DNA of 64,000 nt. It comes from JAJDXO01 sp965213765. GTDB lineage: Bacteria; Pseudomonadota; Alphaproteobacteria; Rhodospirillales; UBA2165. Position 1 is the stretch's first letter, and every line of letters begins with the position of its first letter. The stretch spans positions 3,720,001 through 3,784,000 of the forward strand of contig OZ243926.1 of assembly GCA_965213765.1 (NCBI GenBank), given 5' to 3'. Below the pieces are notes generated by a model, which ran no database searches, was not told the origin of the DNA, and saw only the letters and a list, made by a program, of their open reading frames with translations. Positions 59,628-64,000 of this stretch are shown here, piece by piece. A program made the position numbers and the translations under genes.

Positions 59628-60478
59628 ACCTAGGCCCGATCACGAAATTGTTTCAAATTGTTTCAACGGCAATAGCCGCCGTTTCGGTTGCCGCCGTCGC
59701 GATTCCAACCTCCCTCGCCGCCGAGCCGGACCTTGTGAGCGCGCTCCGGGACAAGGGCGCAGAGATCGTGCCGCTCGGTCCACGCGGCGGGCTTACGGGC
59801 TATCTCGTGACCCCGGCGGGCGGCGCCGGTTACAGCCTCTATATCACCAATGACGGTCATGGGGTCGCGGGGCTGCTCTACGGCCCGGACGGGACGCTGA
59901 TCACCGGCGGTCAACTCGCCTCTATGCGCGGCGAAAACCCACCGGCGGTCGCCGCGCCTAAGGATTTAAGCGATCCGGGCGAAGCCGCAACGCCCAATGG
60001 GTCCACCGCCGTCACCCGGGCGGCCCTGTTCGAGCGTTCGGCGTCCGCATTCGGTTTTACCCTGGGAGAGCGGGGGCCGCTGGCCGTCTTGTTCGCCGAT
60101 CCGAATTGTCCATGGTCGCGCTCGGCCGTCGCGCGGATCGGCCGGGAAGCAATGGCCGGCAGGCTGCGGCTGCATGTGGTACCGGTGGCGCTGTTGGGCG
60201 CGGCGTCGGCGCGCCGCGCGGCGGCGATCGCCGCCGGTCCCGATCCGGCACAGGCCTGGTTCGCCCGCAACGCCGGTCCGGGCGGTCCGGGCGGTCCTAG
60301 CGGCTCAGGCCACCAGGACGCCCGGGACCGCATCCAGCGCAATAATTCCCTGTTCGATGCCTGGGGCGAGCGCTCCGTACCGTTGATTGCACACCGCACT
60401 ATGCATGGCGGAATCGTCCACCGGGTAGGCGACATCGCCGATCTCGATGCCTGGCTCCGGGAACTCGGCCATGAGTAG
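59624..60478 (+). CDS. DsbC/TrbB-like thioredoxin-fold protein with a single active-site Cys
   Basis: A 284-aa periplasmic protein with signal peptide (IAAVSVAAVAIPTSLAAE, cleavage ~33). An N-terminal region (YLVTPAGGAGYSLYITNDGH) and the thioredoxin-like domain (PLAVLFADPNCPWSRSAVAR ... IGREAMAGRLRLHVVPVALL) resemble DsbC/DsbG proteins of conjugation systems, whose active site is CxxC. Here it reads C162-P-W-S165, so the resolving Cys is replaced by Ser; a cis-Pro is present (RSVPLIAHRT). Such a monothiol enzyme could trap or isomerise disulfides in the Cys-rich pilus proteins of this operon. ATGA overlap with the preceding gene. Confidence 0.8.
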   Translation: MNLGPITKLFQIVSTAIAAVSVAAVAIPTSLAAEPDLVSALRDKGAEIVPLGPRGGLTGYLVTPAGGAGYSLYITNDGHGVAGLLYGPDGTLITGGQLASMRGENPPAVAAPKDLSDPGEAATPNGSTAVTRAALFERSASAFGFTLGERGPLAVLFADPNCPWSRSAVARIGREAMAGRLRLHVVPVALLGAASARRAAAIAAGPDPAQAWFARNAGPGGPGGPSGSGHQDARDRIQRNNSLFDAWGERSVPLIAHRTMHGGIVHRVGDIADLDAWLRELGHE

Positions 60479-61112
60479 CCGGGTTCAGGCCATCGCGGAA
60501 GCGGCGCGGCAGTTCGCCTTCCAGCGCGACCAGCATCATGGCTGGCGCCGCGCCGCGTCCTGGCTGCTTCTCACCAACACGCTCACGGCGGCGGCCTTCG
60601 CGGGATATGTGTTTTTTCATTCCACGGTCTATATCACCGTGGCCGCGACCCCCGATGGACGGCTGGTGCCGCTGACGCCGCTCGACGAGCCGATCATGTC
60701 GGATGCCGCGTTGCGCAACTGGACCGTCGCGGCGGTCGTCGAAGCCTTCACGCTCGGTCATCACGACTGGCGCCTGCGCCTTGCGGGCATCCGCGGCAAG
60801 TTCACCGATAGCGGCTACGAATCGTTTCTTGCCGGTCTCGACGACAGCCTGTTTCTCGACCGGTTGCGCGACAACCTCCAGGTCGCCTCGGCGGTGGCCC
60901 GCGGCGCGCCGGTGATTACCGATACGCGGCATTTCGCAGGGCGGATCGGCTGGGCCATCGAGTTTCCCCTTCTGGTCACCTTCGAAGCCGGATCGCGGCG
61001 CGTCAGCCAGGACCTGCTGGCTCAGGTGCTGGTCATGCGCGTGCCGCGGGAGGAGCGCCCCGCCGGGATCGGCATCGAACAATTGATCGCCAGCAAGGGA
61101 GGCGGCTCATGA
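60471..61112 (+). CDS. dotI: DotI/IcmL (TraM) T4BSS inner-membrane protein
   Basis: A 213-aa bitopic protein: cytoplasmic N-terminus (AAARQFAFQRDQHHGWRRAA), one transmembrane helix (SWLLLTNTLTAAAFAGYVFF, ~29-49) and a VirB8-like periplasmic domain starting with YITVAATPDGRLVPLTPLDE and including NWTVAAVVEAFTLGHHDWR and FEAGSRRVSQDLLAQVLVMR. DotI/TraM is the VirB8 counterpart in type IVB systems. ATG 60471 overlaps the previous gene by 8 nt, and its stop overlaps the next ATG. Order dotI-dotH-dotG is conserved in Legionella and IncI clusters. Confidence 0.92.
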   Translation: MSSRVQAIAEAARQFAFQRDQHHGWRRAASWLLLTNTLTAAAFAGYVFFHSTVYITVAATPDGRLVPLTPLDEPIMSDAALRNWTVAAVVEAFTLGHHDWRLRLAGIRGKFTDSGYESFLAGLDDSLFLDRLRDNLQVASAVARGAPVITDTRHFAGRIGWAIEFPLLVTFEAGSRRVSQDLLAQVLVMRVPREERPAGIGIEQLIASKGGGS

Positions 61113-62104
61113 TCGTCAGGACGCTTGCGCTTCTATTGCCGATTCTCTCGCTGATTCTCTTGCTTATTCTCTTTTTGGCGCCGTCGCTTAGCGTCGCGGC
61201 CGAACCCGCCAATCCCAACTCACGCCCTGCCGTTCCCGCCGAGACCGATGTCTGGCCCGAACACGCCCTGCCGGATGCCGACGCCGCCCGGCAGGGCCGG
61301 TCCGCCCTGCCGTTCACGCAACAGCAGATCGAGACCCTGGGCCGGCTGTTGCGCCAGACCCAGCGGGCGAGCGCGAGGGGCGCGGGCGCGCCGCCCCAAG
61401 GCCGCATCCGGCGGATCCGCCTCGATGCGCCGGACGACAGGCAAATCCCGGTGATCGCGCTGAGGCGCGGCTACACCACGGTGCTCTCCTTCACCGGCAT
61501 GACCGGCGCGCCCTGGCCGATCGCCGAGACCGTGCTCGACAGCCGTTTTTTGCCGCCGGGCCGGGAGGCCGAGGCGGAAGAGGCCGATCCCGGCGCCGGC
61601 CATCTGCTTTATCTCGCGCCCCGCCAGGCATTCCTCGACGGCAATGTGGTGGTGACCCTGGCCGGTCTGGCCGAGCCCCTGGTGGTCGCGCTCCGCGAAA
61701 CCGGTGGTGCCGCCGACTTCCGGGTCGATATCCGCCTTGCCCTGCCCGGGCCGAACGCGGACCCGGCCCTGCTGGCCGAGCCCGAAGGGTTCCACGCCGG
61801 CGATCCGGTGCTGCTCGGCCTGCTCGGCGGCGCCGTGCCGCCGGATGCCGAACGGCTTGCCGTCGAGGGCGGCGGCCACGAGGGCCGCGCCTGGAGGCGG
61901 GGCGGCGATCTGCTGCTGGTCACCCGCGCATATCTGCTTTCGCCCGGCCCCTGGGCGGCCGAACGCGGCCCCGGCGGCCGCTGGGCCTACCGCTTGGCGG
62001 ACACCCCGCGGGCGCTCGTAAGCGCGAACGGCCGGGAGGCGAGGCTTTCGTTCCGCTCATTGGAAACCACGGATGTCCAGAGGGAGATCGTCAATGAAAA
62101 CTAG
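61109..62104 (+). CDS. dotH: DotH/IcmK (TraN) T4BSS outer-membrane ring protein
   Basis: A 331-aa exported protein. Signal peptide (LLPILSLILLLILFLAPSLS-VAA) is followed by LPFTQQQIETLGRLLRQTQR and IRLDAPDDRQIPVIALRRGY, then TTVLSFTGMTGAPWPIAETV, a hallmark segment of DotH/TraN. The C-terminal half (AERLAVEGGGHEGRAWRRGG; RAYLLSPGPWAAE) matches the ring domain that carries the outer-membrane complex with DotC/DotD. It overlaps dotI by 4 nt and dotG by 11 nt. No lipobox. Length is similar to IncI TraN (~330 aa). Confidence 0.92.
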   Translation: MIVRTLALLLPILSLILLLILFLAPSLSVAAEPANPNSRPAVPAETDVWPEHALPDADAARQGRSALPFTQQQIETLGRLLRQTQRASARGAGAPPQGRIRRIRLDAPDDRQIPVIALRRGYTTVLSFTGMTGAPWPIAETVLDSRFLPPGREAEAEEADPGAGHLLYLAPRQAFLDGNVVVTLAGLAEPLVVALRETGGAADFRVDIRLALPGPNADPALLAEPEGFHAGDPVLLGLLGGAVPPDAERLAVEGGGHEGRAWRRGGDLLLVTRAYLLSPGPWAAERGPGGRWAYRLADTPRALVSANGREARLSFRSLETTDVQREIVNEN

Positions 62105-63278
62105 GACAATTATGAGAGCGGCGGCAATCCTCGGCGGCCCTCTTCTTGTATGTGCTCTGTTGGGCGCGTTCACGGGATCTGGCGCAACGCCATCGGCCTG
62201 GGCCCAGGCGCCGGACAACCGGGGCGTCAAGCTGAACCCGGAGGACAGCGTTCCGCCGGCCTATCGCGACACGCTTGACGAACGCGACCGGCTGCGGCTC
62301 GACGAGGCGCGCAGGCAAGGCGAATCCTTCGTGCCCGTGGTCCAGGGCCGGGGCCGCCAGCCGGAACGCAAGCCAACCGCCGGCGCGGAACCCGCCCGGG
62401 CGGAAAACGAAACGCCGCTGTTGCCGGAGGCAACCGACGGTCCCGCGAAACCGAAGGCCGCCTACGAGGCCTACCTCCCGCGCCCGGAAGAGGGGGGCCG
62501 GCAGGGCGGATCCGAAGACGGCATATCGGATCTGATGAACGTGCTGCTGCAGAACTGGAACAAACCGCCTGAGATCGTCCGTATCCGTTATCCGGCCGCC
62601 AAACCCAAGAATGCCGCGCCCGATACTTCCGGCACGCGGGTTGCCGTGCCGCTAATCCCCCTGCCGCAGACGGGAGACGGCATCTATGCGCGCACGATTT
62701 ATGCGGTCAATTCCGACTATCCGGGACCGGTGCTGATCGAACTGCTGGGCCCGCCACTCGCCGGCGCCGTGGCAACGGGCGCCTTCACCCTGGTGGGCGA
62801 GCGCATGGTGCTGCGGCTCACCAGCCTGGAATACCGCGGCCGGCGCGCGGCGGCCGACGGCTGGGCGGTCGGTCTCGATTGCGCCTGTTACGGCATTGCC
62901 GGCGAGACCGACCGCCACTTCTTCCAGCGCGTTTTGCTGCCCGCCGCGGTTCGTTTCGCGGAGGGTTTCCTGACGGCGATGGGCCGGCCCGCCGAGAGCG
63001 TCACGCTGGGGAGCGGCGACGTGCGCTACGAGCGGCGCCGGGGCTCGACGCGGGACGCCGTCCATAGCGGCCTCGGGACGGCGGCGCGCGCGGCCGGCGA
63101 CATCCTGCTGGAAAACGCGCCCACCCGCCCGACGGTGCGCATTCCCCGCGATACGGAACTCATCGTCATGTTCGCATCCTCGCACGCGACGGCGCCGGAA
63201 AACGGGCCGGACAGACCGAACGTAGGCGCCGGCGGGACGGCGCCGGACAGGCTGAACGTGGGGGCCGGCGATGGCTGA
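62094..63278 (+). CDS. dotG: DotG/IcmE (TraO) VirB10-like T4BSS protein
   Basis: A 394-aa protein. One N-terminal transmembrane helix (AAAILGGPLLVCALLGAFTG), then a Pro/Arg-rich periplasmic linker (RRQGESFVPVVQGRGRQPER) and a VirB10-like beta-barrel region with IPLPQTGDGIYARTIYAVNS, YPGPVLIELLGPPLAGAVAT and FTLVGERMVLRLTSLEYRGR; ARTIYAVNSDxPGPVxA is typical of DotG/TraO. The protein is close to IncI TraO in length and lacks the long repeats of Legionella DotG. It is the periplasm-spanning channel core. Start ATG 62094 overlaps dotH by 11 nt. The tail (APENGPDRPNVGAGGTAPDR) carries a short repeat (PDRPNVGAG/PDRLNVGAG). Confidence 0.93.
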   Translation: MKTRTIMRAAAILGGPLLVCALLGAFTGSGATPSAWAQAPDNRGVKLNPEDSVPPAYRDTLDERDRLRLDEARRQGESFVPVVQGRGRQPERKPTAGAEPARAENETPLLPEATDGPAKPKAAYEAYLPRPEEGGRQGGSEDGISDLMNVLLQNWNKPPEIVRIRYPAAKPKNAAPDTSGTRVAVPLIPLPQTGDGIYARTIYAVNSDYPGPVLIELLGPPLAGAVATGAFTLVGERMVLRLTSLEYRGRRAAADGWAVGLDCACYGIAGETDRHFFQRVLLPAAVRFAEGFLTAMGRPAESVTLGSGDVRYERRRGSTRDAVHSGLGTAARAAGDILLENAPTRPTVRIPRDTELIVMFASSHATAPENGPDRPNVGAGGTAPDRLNVGAGDG

Positions 63279-63810
63279 AGAGAACGATCTCGGCCGGGCA
63301 TTGATCTCGCTGGTTCGCGACCTCGAACCCGGCCTGCTGCTGCTCGTCTCGGCGCTTTGCTACGTCCTGGCGCTGTTCGCCTTCGCGCAAGGGCTGCTGC
63401 GGCTGCTGAAAACCTCCGAAGACAAGTTTCATGCGCCCTCCGGCGGCGGCACGGCCTTGAGCTTCCTGATCTGCATCGTCATGGCGGCCTTGCCGTCTTG
63501 GCTCTCGGCGGCGGGCGAAAGCCTGTTCGGGTCCGGAATACGGCCTGCGGCGGCGAGCCTCGGTTACGGCGCGCGGGGCGCCGATTACGACGCATTGCTG
63601 GTGGCCGTCTTCACCATCGTCGGCCTGGTCGGACTGTTCGCCTTCATCCGGGGCGCCTTCTGCTTACGCGCCGCCGCCGACGCCAAAACAGGCGCCAGCG
63701 GAACCAAGGCCTTCGCCCACATGGCCGGCGGCATCGCCGCCTGGCACATCGTAACGGTGATCGAGGCGGTGCAGACCAGCCTCGGCATCTCTGTCCTGAA
63801 CATCCGATGA
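63271..63810 (+). CDS. IcmC/DotE (TraQ-like) T4BSS membrane protein
   Basis: A 179-aa polytopic protein with four hydrophobic helices: LLLLVSALCYVLALFAFAQG, ALSFLICIVMAALPSWLSAA, ALLVAVFTIVGLVGLFAFIR and MAGGIAAWHIVTVIEAVQTS. The ending 'HMAGGIAAWHIVTVIEAVQTSLGISVLNIR' style (GG..A.......T.G) fits the IcmC/DotE-IcmD family, called TraQ/TraR in IncI plasmids. It overlaps dotG by 8 nt. Which of the paralogous names (DotE, DotV, TraQ) applies is uncertain, but position after dotG supports TraQ. An inner-membrane component of the secretion apparatus. Confidence 0.75.
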   Translation: MAEENDLGRALISLVRDLEPGLLLLVSALCYVLALFAFAQGLLRLLKTSEDKFHAPSGGGTALSFLICIVMAALPSWLSAAGESLFGSGIRPAAASLGYGARGADYDALLVAVFTIVGLVGLFAFIRGAFCLRAAADAKTGASGTKAFAHMAGGIAAWHIVTVIEAVQTSLGISVLNIR

Positions 63811-64000
63811 AAGGAAAACCGATGAAAGGAAAACCGATGAACCTTGCAAACCCCTTGAAACGGCATTTCCGCGCAGGGCCCGCGCGCCTGTTTGCCGCCG
63901 TGATCTCCGCCCTCGCATGGGTGGTGGCGGTGGCGGCGGCGGGAGCGGCAGGACCTGCCCTGGCGGTCTCGCTCGGCGACATGGCGAAGGAGGCCGCGGA
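63807..64000 (+). CDS. Partial IcmD/TraR-like membrane protein, runs off right edge
   Basis: A frame open to the window end from ATG 63807 (ATGA overlap); two further in-frame ATGs at 63822 and 63837 follow a 15-bp tandem duplication (MKGKPMKGKPMNLANPLKRH). A hydrophobic segment (LFAAVISALAWVVAVAAAGA) ends AGPALA-VSLGDMAKEAA, an export signal whose motif 'SLGDMA' fits IcmD/DotP-type (TraR) proteins. Only ~60 residues are visible, so the assignment is positional. The true start is probably 63837 or 63822, because the duplicated codons look like a recent slippage event. Confidence 0.6.
   Translation, partial: MKGKPMKGKPMNLANPLKRHFRAGPARLFAAVISALAWVVAVAAAGAAGPALAVSLGDMAKEAA

Overview
The window looks like chromosome plus integrated mobile DNA of a high-G+C alphaproteobacterium, plausibly a host-associated or marine Rhodospirillales-like organism. 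This rests on a tripartite tricarboxylate transporter (TTT) operon with CoA-dependent catabolic genes, giant Calx-beta autotransporters, an exported ankyrin protein and an alphaproteobacterial-style tRNA-fMet integrase island. The species cannot be named from sequence alone. The first ~8 kb are visibly less G+C-rich than the rest.

Region 1 (1-7836, minus strand): a catabolic/uptake operon. In transcription order it has a glutathione S-transferase, TctC, TctB, TctA, an alpha/beta hydrolase with an Ala at the nucleophile position, an enoyl-CoA hydratase, a frameshifted enol-lactonase-like hydrolase, a class III CoA-transferase and a carboxymuconolactone-decarboxylase-family protein running off the left edge. 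Related palindromic sites precede tctC and the GST gene, suggesting a common regulator. Region 2 (8.0-14.46 kb): a degraded island end. It carries an IS1182-like remnant, a large 2OG-Fe(II) oxygenase, an IS1634-like remnant, a TacA-TacT toxin-antitoxin pair with a clear promoter/operator, and a tyrosine integrase facing away from a 45-nt copy of the 3' end of tRNA-fMet, which is followed by a rho-independent terminator.

Region 3 (14.5-33.8 kb): surface and phase-variation genes. A lipoprotein gene apparently starts in a captured IS66 OrfA start. It is followed by three autotransporters (about 1078, 1455 and 2707 aa) and a small outer-membrane barrel. Autotransporter 2 begins next to an 8.8-copy pentanucleotide repeat. 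Autotransporter 3 has a 23-copy octanucleotide repeat upstream. The region ends in a patchwork of IS66 and dnaE-like debris and a second copy of the autotransporter 3 gene end.

Region 4 (33.8-40.2 kb, minus strand): topoisomerase III, RecQ, HU, a conserved hypothetical, a DUF4143-ATPase remnant and a secreted ankyrin-repeat protein; this resembles the maintenance module of an integrative conjugative element. Region 5 (40.5-64 kb): a CI/LexA-type repressor diverges from an operon of at least 22.7 kb on the plus strand whose genes nearly all overlap by 1-11 nt. It fuses a thin-pilus module of the R64/IncI type (PilN, O, P, Q, R, S, two PilV-like adhesins, prepilin peptidase) with a type IVB conjugation/secretion module of Dot/Icm type (DotD, DotC, DotB, IcmT, a DsbC-like protein, DotI, DotH, DotG, IcmC-like, and a partial IcmD/TraR-like gene at the right edge). 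The repressor, topoisomerase/RecQ and pilus/T4BSS genes most likely form one conjugative element; no relaxase or coupling protein lies inside the window.
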